A stretch of 47,793 nucleotides of DNA, taken from contig NZ_ARXU01000018.1 in assembly GCF_000756655.1 (NCBI RefSeq), forward strand, positions 1 to 47,793, written 5' to 3'. Below are positions 1-9,323 of this stretch, one piece after another (within the stretch, counting starts at the first letter, position 1; each line of letters opens with the position of its first letter). The position numbers were made by a program, and so were the translations under genes. Source of the DNA: Alcanivorax jadensis T9. Lineage in GTDB: Bacteria; Pseudomonadota; Gammaproteobacteria; Pseudomonadales; Alcanivoracaceae. The notes under the pieces were generated by a model, which searched no databases, was not told the DNA's origin, and worked only from the letters and a program-made list of their open reading frames with translations.

Positions 1-33
1 GACTGAGCATGCAAGGAGTTATTCAAAGGCTCC

Positions 34-1215
34 CTAGGTGGTCTGTTTGATCTGGTATTTACGAATCAGTGCATCGCGCCGTGCCGGATCAAAGTTGATG
101 TTGGCGGCTTCATAACCGGCGTGTTCCAGCATGCGTCGGTCCATGACCTTGAACCACAGCGGCGGTATATAGCTGATCAGGAACATACCGAAGTAGCCGT
201 TGGGGAGCGTCGGCAGGCCCTCGAAATGACGCAGGCTCTGGTAACGGCGTGCGGGGTGCGCGTGATGATCTGAGTGGCGCTGCAAATGAAAAGATGCCCA
301 GTTGGAGAACATGTGGTTGCTGTTCCAGCTGTGGTGCGGCTGGGTGCGTTCATAGCGACCATTGGCATCCTTGTGGCGGAGCAGACCGTAGTGTTCCACG
401 TAATTGGCGGAGGTCAGCTGCAGGTAGGACCACAAGGTAGCGGCGGCAATAATGGGCAGCATTTTCCAGCCAAACAGGGCGATGATGCTGCCCCAGATGA
501 TCAGGCTTAGCACACCCGGTTGCAGAATCTCATTGTCCAGGGACCACACGGATTTGCCTTCCTTGTGCAGCCGCGCTTTTTCCAGGTGCCAGGCCCGCTT
601 CATGGTGCCGGGAATTTCCCGCAGGGCAAACTTCCAGATGGATTCTCCCAGACGAGAGGATGCCGGGTCTTCCGGGGTGGCCACATCACGATGGTGGCCC
701 TTGTTGTGCTCAATGGGGAAGTGGCCGTAGCCCACCGGCGCCAGTACCAGCTTGGCCAGCCAGCGCTCGGTGCGCGTTTTCTTGTGGCCCAGCTCATGGC
801 CCAGGTTGATACCGGCGGCACCGCAGATGGTGCCGGTGAGCAGTACCATGGCAATGATGCCATGTAGTGGAAGTGAGTGGGTGCCAACAAACCACATGCC
901 GAACAGGTACGCGCTCAGCAGGATCGGCACCAGGGCATAGGTCATTCGCCGATAGAACAGGTCGGCTTCCAGCTGTGGCACCACCTCTTCCGGCGGGTTG
1001 CTGCGGTCCTGGCCAATCAGCATATCAAGCAGCGGAATAGCCAGATAATAGAATGCCAGTGGTAACCACAGCAGCCAGGGCTCTCCGGTTGCCATCACCA
1101 ATAGCGGGCCGAGGAAAACGGTGCCCGGAACAAAGAGAGACACAATCCACAGGTGCCGCTTGCGATCGCGGTACTCGACGCCGGAAGGGCCGACAAATAC
1201 GCCAGCTTGACTCAT
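34..1215 (-). CDS. alkB: Alkane 1-monooxygenase (AlkB family)
   Basis: Integral-membrane non-haem di-iron hydroxylase of 393 aa that converts n-alkanes to primary alcohols in the inner membrane using electrons from rubredoxin. All family histidine boxes are visible: HELGH at 140-144, EHNKGHH at 169-175, LQRHSDHH at 311-318, plus the NYVEHYG motif at 271-277. Several hydrophobic segments lie before residue 140 and near 235-265. The length fits stand-alone AlkB; there is no rubredoxin tail. The ATG at 1215 follows a GAGG ribosome-binding sequence. It is divergent from the AraC-type gene at 1381, which is a plausible regulator (inference). It is clearly paralogous to the AlkB part of the protein at 2461-3882, but the two differ at many positions, so this is not a recent duplication. 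Chain-length preference cannot be read from the sequence. Confidence 0.95.
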   Translation of the reverse strand: MSQAGVFVGPSGVEYRDRKRHLWIVSLFVPGTVFLGPLLVMATGEPWLLWLPLAFYYLAIPLLDMLIGQDRSNPPEEVVPQLEADLFYRRMTYALVPILLSAYLFGMWFVGTHSLPLHGIIAMVLLTGTICGAAGINLGHELGHKKTRTERWLAKLVLAPVGYGHFPIEHNKGHHRDVATPEDPASSRLGESIWKFALREIPGTMKRAWHLEKARLHKEGKSVWSLDNEILQPGVLSLIIWGSIIALFGWKMLPIIAAATLWSYLQLTSANYVEHYGLLRHKDANGRYERTQPHHSWNSNHMFSNWASFHLQRHSDHHAHPARRYQSLRHFEGLPTLPNGYFGMFLISYIPPLWFKVMDRRMLEHAGYEAANINFDPARRDALIRKYQIKQTT

Positions 1216-1380
1216 GGTATGACCTCATTGGTTATTGGTGGTATCTGAGTTTCTTCATAGTGTTCCGGAAAGACCGGGGCGAGCACCCCTAGAGGTGGCA
1301 AAAAATCGTCATAAAGTGACAGATTAAACAGGGCGTTTAGGGGTAGGCTAGGGACTCACTCACTGACAGAAGAGGATCCG

Positions 1381-2409
1381 ATGGCGCTTGGGGAAATGGA
1401 CCGGTTGAAGCCGGCCATTCATCCGACCTACAGCCGTGTGCTCTGCGCGCACCTGAAGCGGGAGGGCTTCTGCGATGGGGATATCTTTTCCGGTACCCGG
1501 CTGGCCTGGCAGGAATTGTTGAGTGAGCATCGCTATCTTAGCCTGGAGCAGCTGTCGCGGTTGATCCGTCGGGCCTTGCGGTTGACCCAGGAGCCTTGGA
1601 TCGGGGTGAAGATTGGCGGCAATACGCCGGTGTCATCGCACGGCGCTCTGGGTTATGCGGTCGCCTCGGCGCCGGATATACGCACATTGTTGTCTGTGGT
1701 GGCCCGCTTTGTGGGGGTGCGCCTGCAGCTGATCGAGCTAACCTTTGAAGAGCAGGATGGCTGGGGTCGGCTACAGCTGAAGGAACAAACGGACCTGGGT
1801 GACTGCCGGGAATTTTTGCTCGGTGCCCTGCTGGGCAGTTTTTTCCAGATGACCGATGCGGTGTCCACCGGCCGCTCCCGTGGCGCCCGGGTCCACCTGC
1901 CTTTCGAGCGCCCGGCCTGGGCGGAGCACTATGAACGTTTGCTTGGCTGTCCGGTGGCGTTTGATGCGGAGTGCTTTCTGATTGAGGTGCCAGCAGAGCA
2001 ACTGGCATCTCCTTGCCTGACCGCAGACCCGGCCATGCACCGCAATGCCATTCGTGATTGTGAACACCAGCTCAAACAACTGGAAAAAGGCGGGCCGTTC
2101 AGTCAACAGGTCAGCCTGGTGCTACTGGATTGTCAGGGTGAGTTCCCTTCCCTGGAAATCATGGCGGAAAAATTTGCCATGTCGCCCCGCACCCTGATCC
2201 GCAAGTTGAAAGAGGAAGACACCCGTTATCAGCAATTGCTGGATGATGTGCGCAGTGAGTTGGCAGCCTGGTGGTTGACGGAAACCCAGTTGCCCATAGA
2301 GCGCATCGCCGAAAAGCTTGGCTACCAGGATACATCCAACTTCAGCCGAACCTTTCGACGCTGGTTTGGAATGCCCCCTCTCGCCATGCGCAAGGAGGGG
2401 GCGCTGTAA
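1381..2409 (+). CDS. AraC-family transcriptional regulator (OruR/ArgR-like)
   Basis: 342-aa DNA-binding regulator. Residues about 20-210 resemble the arabinose-binding-like N-terminal domain of the OruR subfamily (starting near HPTYSRVLCAHLKREG). The C-terminal 90 residues carry the double helix-turn-helix, with the typical second-helix signature IERIAEKLGYQDTSNFSRTF followed by RRWFGMPP. The ATG at 1381 follows an AGAGGA sequence. It sits between two alkB genes, divergent from the first and convergent with the second. Control of alkane oxidation genes is inferred from position; the inducer is unknown. The 165-bp upstream gap has A/T-rich stretches but no operator I can define. Confidence 0.9.
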   Translation: MALGEMDRLKPAIHPTYSRVLCAHLKREGFCDGDIFSGTRLAWQELLSEHRYLSLEQLSRLIRRALRLTQEPWIGVKIGGNTPVSSHGALGYAVASAPDIRTLLSVVARFVGVRLQLIELTFEEQDGWGRLQLKEQTDLGDCREFLLGALLGSFFQMTDAVSTGRSRGARVHLPFERPAWAEHYERLLGCPVAFDAECFLIEVPAEQLASPCLTADPAMHRNAIRDCEHQLKQLEKGGPFSQQVSLVLLDCQGEFPSLEIMAEKFAMSPRTLIRKLKEEDTRYQQLLDDVRSELAAWWLTETQLPIERIAEKLGYQDTSNFSRTFRRWFGMPPLAMRKEGAL

Positions 2410-2412
2410 AAG

Positions 2413-2453
2413 ACCCCGGCGTACACGGGGGGGATATTTAGGTTCGCCGGGGT
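2413..2453. terminator. Hairpin between convergent araC-type and alkB-rubredoxin genes
   Basis: Perfect 9-bp arms ACCCCGGCG (2413-2421) and CGCCGGGGT (2445-2453) lie between two convergent stop codons. A bidirectional transcription terminator is likely, although there is no strong T-run on either side. Confidence 0.55.
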
Positions 2454-2460
2454 TGTCCTC

Positions 2461-3882
2461 TCAGTGTTTCCTGAGGACAAAATCCACTTTTTCGCGCACC
2501 GCACAATCCGGGCACGGCCAGTCATTGGGGATTTGCAGCCAGCGGGTGCCCGGCGCAAAACCTTCCTTTTCTTCGCCGCGACTCTCGTCATACACATAGC
2601 CGCAATTGGGGCACTGGAACTGGTGTGGGGTGTCGATTTCCTGCTCCGCCTGATGGGCTTCCGCCACCGCGCCTTCCGCCACATCCGGTTCCGAGTCGGC
2701 GCTGTGATAGGTCACCGCCGGCTGTTGCCATTTCTTCAGCAGCTTTTCCCGTTTGCCCGGCTGCAGGTTGGCCTGGGTCAGGTCACCCTTGTAGTGCTGG
2801 TATACCAGCGGGTCCATCTTCTGGTACCAGACAAAAGGAATGTAGGCCGGCATCAACATGGAGGCATAACCCGAGGGCAGTTGTGGGCTGTCATCAAAGT
2901 GGCGCAGCGCCTGGAAACGCCGGGTCGGGTTGGCGTGGTGATCAGAATGGCGCTGCAGTTGATAGAGGAACAGGTTGGTCACGATGTGGTTGCTGTTCCA
3001 GGAGTGTCTTGGTTCGCAACGCTCATAGCGGCCGTCGGCTTTCTTCTGGCGCAGCAGCCCGTAGTGTTCCATGTAATTGATTACCTCCAGCAGGGAGGCG
3101 CCGTAGAACGCTTGCAACAGCAGGAAAGGCAGCACAATCCAGCCCAGCCACAGGGTCAGTAGCCCGAACAGCAACACTGTCATCAACCAGCCCTGCAGGT
3201 TTTCGTTTTTCAACGACCACAGCGGATCCTCGCAACGCTCCAGACGCTGGGCCTCGATGTGCCAGGCGGATTTGACGCTGCCGATCATGGTGCGCGGCAG
3301 GAACCGCCAGAAGGATTCACCCATGCGGGCACTGGCCGGGTCTTCCGGCGTGGCCACGTTCTTGTGGTGGCCCTTGTTGTGTTCCACAAAGAAATGCCCG
3401 TAGGCCACTGGTGCCAGGGTGATCTTGGCCAGCCAGCGCTCGGTTTTGGTTTTCTTGTGGCCCAGTTCGTGGGCGGTGTTGATGGCGATGCCGTTCACCG
3501 CGCCGACACTGAAGACAAGGCCTACCAATCCCCACATCGGCGTTTGTCCCTGGGCTACCAGCCAGGCGCCCATAATGGTGGCGAGATATTGCGTTGGGAT
3601 ATAGGCATAGACGATCAGGCGATAATACTTGTCGTCTTCCAGTTGCGGGACGGCAGATTCCGGCGGGTTGTTGGTGTCGGTGCCGATGACCCAGTCGGCC
3701 AGGGGAATGAGGCCGTACACCAACAGGGGGCCGCCCCAGAGCAGGCCGGGCCAGTCCCAGATAAACATGTAGATGAGTAGAAACGACACAGCCAGTACCG
3801 GAATGGCGGGGCTGAGTAACCATAGGTAACGTTTGCCGTCATGCCAGTCTGTAAAAGCGGTGGTTTGTTCTGCTGATTTCAT
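2461..3882 (-). CDS. Alkane 1-monooxygenase fused to a C-terminal rubredoxin
   Basis: Natural fusion of an AlkB hydroxylase and its electron donor. Numbered from an upstream in-frame ATG at 3897 (478 aa), AlkB spans about 1-390 with HELGH (143-147), EHNKGHH (172-178), LQRHSDHH (314-321) and NYMEHYG (274-280). An acidic, Ala/Glu-rich linker of about 35 residues follows. A rubredoxin then spans about 427-478 with two iron-binding CxxC pairs (C429/C432 and C462/C465). The glycine usual after the second pair is alanine (CPDCAV). I prefer the ATG at 3882 (473 aa), since GGGTGGAG precedes it; 3897 remains possible. Fusion should remove dependence on a separate rubredoxin, though a rubredoxin reductase is still needed and none is in the window. 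It is divergent from the flavin monooxygenase at 4208. Confidence 0.94.
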   Translation of the reverse strand: MKSAEQTTAFTDWHDGKRYLWLLSPAIPVLAVSFLLIYMFIWDWPGLLWGGPLLVYGLIPLADWVIGTDTNNPPESAVPQLEDDKYYRLIVYAYIPTQYLATIMGAWLVAQGQTPMWGLVGLVFSVGAVNGIAINTAHELGHKKTKTERWLAKITLAPVAYGHFFVEHNKGHHKNVATPEDPASARMGESFWRFLPRTMIGSVKSAWHIEAQRLERCEDPLWSLKNENLQGWLMTVLLFGLLTLWLGWIVLPFLLLQAFYGASLLEVINYMEHYGLLRQKKADGRYERCEPRHSWNSNHIVTNLFLYQLQRHSDHHANPTRRFQALRHFDDSPQLPSGYASMLMPAYIPFVWYQKMDPLVYQHYKGDLTQANLQPGKREKLLKKWQQPAVTYHSADSEPDVAEGAVAEAHQAEQEIDTPHQFQCPNCGYVYDESRGEEKEGFAPGTRWLQIPNDWPCPDCAVREKVDFVLRKH

Positions 3883-4207
3883 GTCTCCACCCTGCATGCA
3901 AAGTTATCACTTTGAACCTTAATCGCTGATTTCAACGTGGCGGCAAAGGCTCATGTCATGCGCCGCGATGAAATCACGGTTTCAGTTTTAAGCTATACCC
4001 AATATTGCGGATGGCCAAGCCATGGTTTGTATTAACTTGGCAACCTTGCGGGGCTTTTCGCGGAAAGAATTTGCAGTGCGGTGGTGCGAATAAAAAGATT
4101 GTTAACGGCGATAAATTACGTTGGGATAGGGAGGGAAAGGAAGCGACACTGTTGCCGCAGAAGAAGCGACAGGGCCGGGTTTTCGCGGATTTTTCGGGAG
4201 ACAACGG
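3883..4207. promoter_or_regulatory. Divergent promoter region of the alkB-rubredoxin and almA-like genes
   Basis: A 325-bp gap between two divergent hydrocarbon-oxidation genes, more A/T-rich than the flanks, especially 4010-4130. A small palindrome AAAGTTATCACTTT (3900-3913) lies just upstream of the fusion gene and could be an operator. GGGAG at 4196-4200 is the ribosome-binding site of the downstream gene. I see no small gene here and cannot place promoters exactly. Confidence 0.4.
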
Positions 4208-5674
<1,467 letters not shown>

Positions 5675-5686
5675 CGGGAGAGAATT

Positions 5687-5754
5687 AGCTACGAGCTACG
5701 AAGTAATTCCACTATTTTTTTCTGTCTTGTAGCTCGTCCCTGGTAGCTAGAAGC
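5687..5754. repeat. Inverted word repeat (AGCTACGAGCTACG type)
   Basis: The left arm AGCTACGAGCTACGAAG (5687-5703) is two near-tandem copies of GAGCTAC. The right arm (5726-5754) holds the reverse complement in degenerate tandem form. CGAGCTAC plus AAG can pair with CTT plus GTAGCTCG to make a stem of about 11 bp with one bulge around a T-rich loop. It fills the gap between two convergent genes and may act as a terminator. One arm of the same word recurs at 35596-35616. Confidence 0.7.
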
Positions 5755-5760
5755 TGATCA

Positions 5761-6201
5761 TCACCCGCAACACTTCTTGAATTTCTTGCCGCTACCGCAG
5801 GGGCAGGGATCATTTCTGCCACGCTTTAATGCGCTGACTGAGGGTGTGCCGTCCAGGTAATACCAGTGGCCGTTTTCGCGCACGAAACGCGAGCGTTCTT
5901 CGAGTACGCTCAAGCCCTGACGATCCTTGCTGGTGGCGCAAAAGTGTACCCAGCCAGTATCTCCCTTTTCGCCACTGGCGATGATCTCCAGAGCCAGCCA
6001 CTGCTGGTCGTCATCCAGGTCCAGCCCGACAGGGCGCTGGCTCAGGTGCCAGCTGCGGGCGATGTAGTCGGTATTTTTCATCGCAAAGGCGGAAAACCGC
6101 GAACGCATCAACGCTTCCGGTGAGGCTGCCGGCTTGCCCTGGTGGAGGGGCTGGCAACAGTGTGCGTAGTCCAGTCCGGACTGGCAGGGGCAAGCGCTCA
6201 T
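5761..6201 (-). CDS. ychJ: YchJ family (UPF0225) SEC-C motif protein
   Basis: 146-aa cytoplasmic protein of unknown biochemical role. A cysteine cluster [13 protein letters not shown] lies at the N-terminus and the C-terminal SEC-C motif [16 protein letters not shown] ends the protein. These are the two zinc-binding ends typical of YchJ, around an NTF2-like centre with the family phrase [12 protein letters not shown]. Its ATG overlaps the stop of the upstream TetR-family gene by four bases (TCAT on the plus strand, 6198-6201), so the two are co-transcribed and translationally coupled. Confidence 0.92.
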   Translation of the reverse strand: MSACPCQSGLDYAHCCQPLHQGKPAASPEALMRSRFSAFAMKNTDYIARSWHLSQRPVGLDLDDDQQWLALEIIASGEKGDTGWVHFCATSKDRQGLSVLEERSRFVRENGHWYYLDGTPSVSALKRGRNDPCPCGSGKKFKKCCG

Positions 6202-6782
6202 GGGGTCTCTCCACTAAAGCAATCGAACAGCGCCAGCAGATCCTGGCGCAAGCGGGGCAGATTCTCGGCCCAGGGATCATTCAGTACCAGCGCATTCATG
6301 GCGCCGTTGAGCAACACGGTCAGTCCTTCGGCGCTGCCGGAAAAGTGCAGGGCGCCTTCTTCCATGGCTTCGCGAATGCCCTCACGCAACAGCGGGAAGC
6401 TGTAACGCTCGTCCAGGGCCCGCCAACGCTCCTGACCCAGCACCGAGGGGGCTTCGACGACCAGGATGCGTCGCACATCGTCCCGGGCCATGAAATCCAC
6501 CCAGGCCAGGCTGCCAGCCTTCAGGGTGGCCAGGCTGCCGCGCTGCCCGGCGACGGCTTTCTCGATGGCTGCCATGGCTTCCCGGCTGAGCAGATCGCAA
6601 ACCGCTTCGAACAGCTCCGCCTTGTTGCGGAAATGGTGGTACATGGCGCCCCGGGTCACCCCGGCACCGGACAGAATGATCTCCGTGCTGGTGTCCGCGT
6701 AGCCCTGTTCGGCAAACAAATGGCGGGCGGCATTGATCAGGCAGCCGCGGGTCTGGGCGCGACGTTGGGCATTGGTAGCCAT
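6198..6782 (-). CDS. TetR/AcrR-family transcriptional regulator
   Basis: 194-aa repressor-type regulator. The N-terminal helix-turn-helix is clear at about 30-52 ([19 protein letters not shown], then [10 protein letters not shown]). The rest is an alpha-helical ligand-binding domain with no recognisable ligand signature. It is divergent from a VOC-family gene, with two similar 21-bp palindromes in the 93-bp gap, so it probably represses itself (with ychJ) and the VOC gene. Ligand unknown. Confidence 0.92.
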   Translation of the reverse strand: MATNAQRRAQTRGCLINAARHLFAEQGYADTSTEIILSGAGVTRGAMYHHFRNKAELFEAVCDLLSREAMAAIEKAVAGQRGSLATLKAGSLAWVDFMARDDVRRILVVEAPSVLGQERWRALDERYSFPLLREGIREAMEEGALHFSGSAEGLTVLLNGAMNALVLNDPWAENLPRLRQDLLALFDCFSGETP

Positions 6783-6802
6783 GATGTCCTCTTCTGGTTG
6801 AC

Positions 6803-6855
6803 AAACAGACTACCAGTTTGTTTTTATTTACTCAAAACAAACTACTTGTCTGTTT
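6803..6855. promoter_or_regulatory. Two tandem TetR-type operators
   Basis: Site 1 (6803-6823) reads AAACAGACT-ACC-AGTTTGTTT, with 8 of 9 positions symmetric. Site 2 (6835-6855) reads AAACAAACT-ACT-TGTCTGTTT, with 7 of 9 symmetric. Both have 9-bp half-sites around 3 bp and their centres are 32 bp apart, about three helical turns. They lie exactly between the divergent tetR-type and VOC genes. Confidence 0.75.
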
Positions 6856-6875
6856 TATTCACAAGGAGGTATCAG

Positions 6876-7292
6876 ATGAAGATCAGCGACCGTTACCCCA
6901 TCGTGGTCACCGAGCATAAAGTGGCCTGCCGGGATTTCTGGCAACAGCATTTCGGCCTGGATGTGCTGTTCGACAGCGACTGGTTTGTGCTGCTGGGGGA
7001 CGAGCAGCAGGGCAGCGTGGTGGCGTTCATGAGCCCGGATCATCCCTCCGCCCCACCGGGCCCGGAGACCTTTGGCGGGCAGGGACTGTGCCTGGAGATC
7101 GAAGTGGAGGATGCCCGTCAGGCGCTGGCGGATTTCCAAGCCAGTGACGGCCAGGTGGACTACCCGCTCAGCGACGAGCCTTTCGGCCAGCGCCGCTTCG
7201 GCCTGCGTGACCCGTCCGGTTTGTGGGTGGATGTGGTGGAGCAGATCGAGCCGCAGCAAGGCTATTGGGATCGGTATATGCAGGCGGTGTGA
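6876..7292 (+). CDS. VOC superfamily (glyoxalase/dioxygenase-like) protein
   Basis: 138-aa single-domain protein with the betaalphabetabetabeta layout of the vicinal oxygen chelate fold. An N-terminal strand leads to FWQQHFGLDVLFDSDWFVLLG, and a C-terminal half holds CLEIEVEDARQALADF and FGLRDPSGLWVDVVE. A perfect AAGGAGGT (6863-6870) fixes the start at 6876. Reading frame continues upstream but crosses the operators and is not coding. Likely controlled by the divergent TetR-type regulator. Substrate unknown; such small VOC proteins range from glyoxalases to antibiotic-binding proteins. Confidence 0.85.
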   Translation: MKISDRYPIVVTEHKVACRDFWQQHFGLDVLFDSDWFVLLGDEQQGSVVAFMSPDHPSAPPGPETFGGQGLCLEIEVEDARQALADFQASDGQVDYPLSDEPFGQRRFGLRDPSGLWVDVVEQIEPQQGYWDRYMQAV

Positions 7293-7308
7293 GGGGAGAC
7301 GGCAAAGC

Positions 7309-7866
7309 CTACAGGCTCAGCAGGTGCCGTTCGATGGTAAAGACATGGTCGTCGTCAGCGTCCATGTCCCGCAACGCCTCGGCCAGCTGCAGCAGATAAT
7401 CCCGGTTGCTGCCGCTGGGGCCCTGGCTGGTGGCGATGTGACGGGCAATCAGCAGTTCGTCGGTCTGTCCGAGAAAAGCGGCATTATCCTCGGTGGCAAT
7501 ATAGACCAGACCGTCCGCCTGATCCCCGTCGGCAAAGGTGAGCGGGGTGCGAAAGCGCAGGTAACCGTTTTTCTCCCGATGGTCGAGATGCTCGAACACA
7601 TCCGGGGTAATCCGATACGCCATGCCGGTACAGAGGGCGCCCGGTGTCTGAATCAGGGTGACCACCCGGCCGGGGCGGTCAGGGGTGCCACGATGGTCAT
7701 GGGATCCCTGCCAGAAACGGCGTGCCCAGTCGTGGATGGTCGCGGGCCGTCGTTCCAGAAAGGGAAAGTCCGCCTTGTAGATCAGCGAACCATAGCCAAA
7801 CAGCCACACCGGCTGATGTGGGTCCAGGGAATGGCGGCGGCGGTTTTCTGCGGAGGTATCCAGCAT
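7309..7866 (-). CDS. Gamma-glutamylcyclotransferase, ChaC family
   Basis: 185-aa cytoplasmic enzyme, probably acting on glutathione to release 5-oxoproline and Cys-Gly. The nucleotide-like loop YGSL is at 25-28 (WLFGYGSLIYK). The likely catalytic glutamate is E98 in the ChaC phrase EHLDHREKNGYLRF. RRFWQGSHDHRGTPDRPGRVVTL at 49-71 is also typical. The length matches bacterial ChaC. It converges on the VOC gene with a 16-bp gap and is divergent from pdxH. Confidence 0.88.
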   Translation of the reverse strand: MLDTSAENRRRHSLDPHQPVWLFGYGSLIYKADFPFLERRPATIHDWARRFWQGSHDHRGTPDRPGRVVTLIQTPGALCTGMAYRITPDVFEHLDHREKNGYLRFRTPLTFADGDQADGLVYIATEDNAAFLGQTDELLIARHIATSQGPSGSNRDYLLQLAEALRDMDADDDHVFTIERHLLSL

Positions 7867-7943
7867 GGTTTTCTTGATCCCGGTTCGGTGTCTTCACGGT
7901 AGCGGCGCTATACTGTTTGCTCAGTCTGAACGCCGGGGAGACC

Positions 7944-8573
7944 ATGAAAGACGTACGCGAAGAATATCATGCCGAGGGCCTTAGCGAAGGGCACCTCCAC
8001 GACAATCCCGTAGAGCAGGCCCGGCGCTGGGTGGATGAAGCCATCGAAGCCGGGTTCCCGCTGCCCAACGCCATGACCCTGGCCACGGTCAGTGCTGACG
8101 GCCAACCCTCTACCCGGGTGGTATTACTGAAAGGGATCGAAGGGGGCGGCTTTACCTTTTTTACCCATTACGACAGCCGCAAGGGCGAGGAGATTGCGGC
8201 CAACGCCAAGGTATCGTTCACCATGTTCTGGCAGCCCTTTGACCGGCAGATGATTGTGATCGGTGAAGCCAGCAAGGTGGATGAAGAGGAATCGGAAAGC
8301 TACTTTGCGTCGCGCCCCTACGCCAGCCAGATCAGCGCGGCCATTTCCCCGCAAAGCCAGCCGACCAGCCGGGAATGGCTGGAAGCGGAAGTGGAAGCCT
8401 TGCAACAGCAGCACCCGGAAGCGCCAGTGCCCCGACCTGCCAACTGGGGTGGCTATCGCATCACGCCCACGGAAATCCAGTTCTGGCACGGTCGGCCAAG
8501 CCGACTGCATGACCGTTTCCGTTACCGCAAACAGGCGGACGGGAGTTGGGTGAGGGAGCGGCTTGCGCCGTAA
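7944..8573 (+). CDS. pdxH: Pyridoxamine/pyridoxine 5'-phosphate oxidase
   Basis: 209-aa FMN enzyme that makes pyridoxal 5'-phosphate in the last step of salvage and de novo B6 synthesis. Recognisable family segments are NAMTLATVSADGQPSTRVVLLKG, FFTHYDSRKGEEIAAN, SRPYASQISAAISPQSQ and the C-terminal FWHGRPSRLHDRFRY. ATG 7944 follows GGGGAG (7935-7940) and begins MKDVREEY as expected; an upstream in-frame start at 7917 lacks such a site. TATACT near 7911 may be the -10 element. Confidence 0.95.
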   Translation: MKDVREEYHAEGLSEGHLHDNPVEQARRWVDEAIEAGFPLPNAMTLATVSADGQPSTRVVLLKGIEGGGFTFFTHYDSRKGEEIAANAKVSFTMFWQPFDRQMIVIGEASKVDEEESESYFASRPYASQISAAISPQSQPTSREWLEAEVEALQQQHPEAPVPRPANWGGYRITPTEIQFWHGRPSRLHDRFRYRKQADGSWVRERLAP

Positions 8574-8711
8574 AATCCGCTCGAAAGGCCTTGTCGATCT
8601 ATCGTTGTGCCGTCGCGGCGCGGTTGTGCTCGTTGAATGCAAGGACTTGCCGTGGAAATAATCTTCACTGTCTAATAAGCTTATAACCAGGATCGGGATA
8701 AGGCAGTACCG

Positions 8712-9323
8712 TTGAAGATTTTGATTGTGGACGATCATCAGCTGTTTGCTGATGCGTTAAGCATCACGCTCAAGCATGCCTATGCAGAGGCGAGTATTAC
8801 CACTTGCGAACAGCCAAAGTGGTTGCTGGATAATCGCCAATTATTACCGGCGTATGATCTCGTGATTCTTGATCAGTCCATGCCTGATCTGGATGGGCTT
8901 ACTCTGTGGAGCTTGATTGGCCGCCTGATGGGCGAGGCTAAAGTGCTGGTGTGTTCTGGCTCTGCCACAGAAACCACTGTGCGCCGGGCCGTGCAGTTGA
9001 AGGTCAATGGCTTCGTGGACAAAAGTGAATCGGTAGAACAGATCCTGTTTGCCATTCGTGAAGTCATGACTGGCCGTAGCTATTTTTCTGAATCCTTCCG
9101 GCTGATGGCCGGCACTGCCCCGGAAGAAGCGCTCACCCTCACTCGTCAGCAACTTGCCATTCTGGCCATGCTTCAAGATGGCCATGGCAACAAGGAAATC
9201 GCCCGCCAGCTGTTTGTCAGCGTGAACACCATCAAGACCCACCTGCGCCTGCTCTACGAAAAACTGGATGTGCCCAACCGCACTGCCTGTATCGAAAAAG
9301 CCCGTCAGATGGGGCTGCTTTAG
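8712..9323 (+). CDS. NarL/FixJ-type response regulator
   Basis: 203-aa two-component regulator. The receiver domain spans about 1-120 with the acidic pair D7/D8, phosphoacceptor D54 (LVILDQSMPDLDG) and a lysine near 103 (VDKSE). The C-terminal LuxR-type helix-turn-helix covers about 138-200 (LTRQQLAILAMLQDG, then NKEIARQLFVSVNTIKTHL). The predicted start is TTG at 8712, since KILIVDDHQLF follows at once; the ribosome-binding site is weak. Its stop overlaps the stop of the convergent hybrid kinase by four bases. Partnership with that kinase is inferred from adjacency. Confidence 0.9.
   Translation: MKILIVDDHQLFADALSITLKHAYAEASITTCEQPKWLLDNRQLLPAYDLVILDQSMPDLDGLTLWSLIGRLMGEAKVLVCSGSATETTVRRAVQLKVNGFVDKSESVEQILFAIREVMTGRSYFSESFRLMAGTAPEEALTLTRQQLAILAMLQDGHGNKEIARQLFVSVNTIKTHLRLLYEKLDVPNRTACIEKARQMGLL

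Noticed and set aside
4030-4055. Possible sigma-54 promoter upstream of the almA-like gene (TTGGCAACCTTGCGG)
   Set aside because: The GG-to-GC spacing is 7 bases rather than 10, so the -24/-12 pattern is not met.
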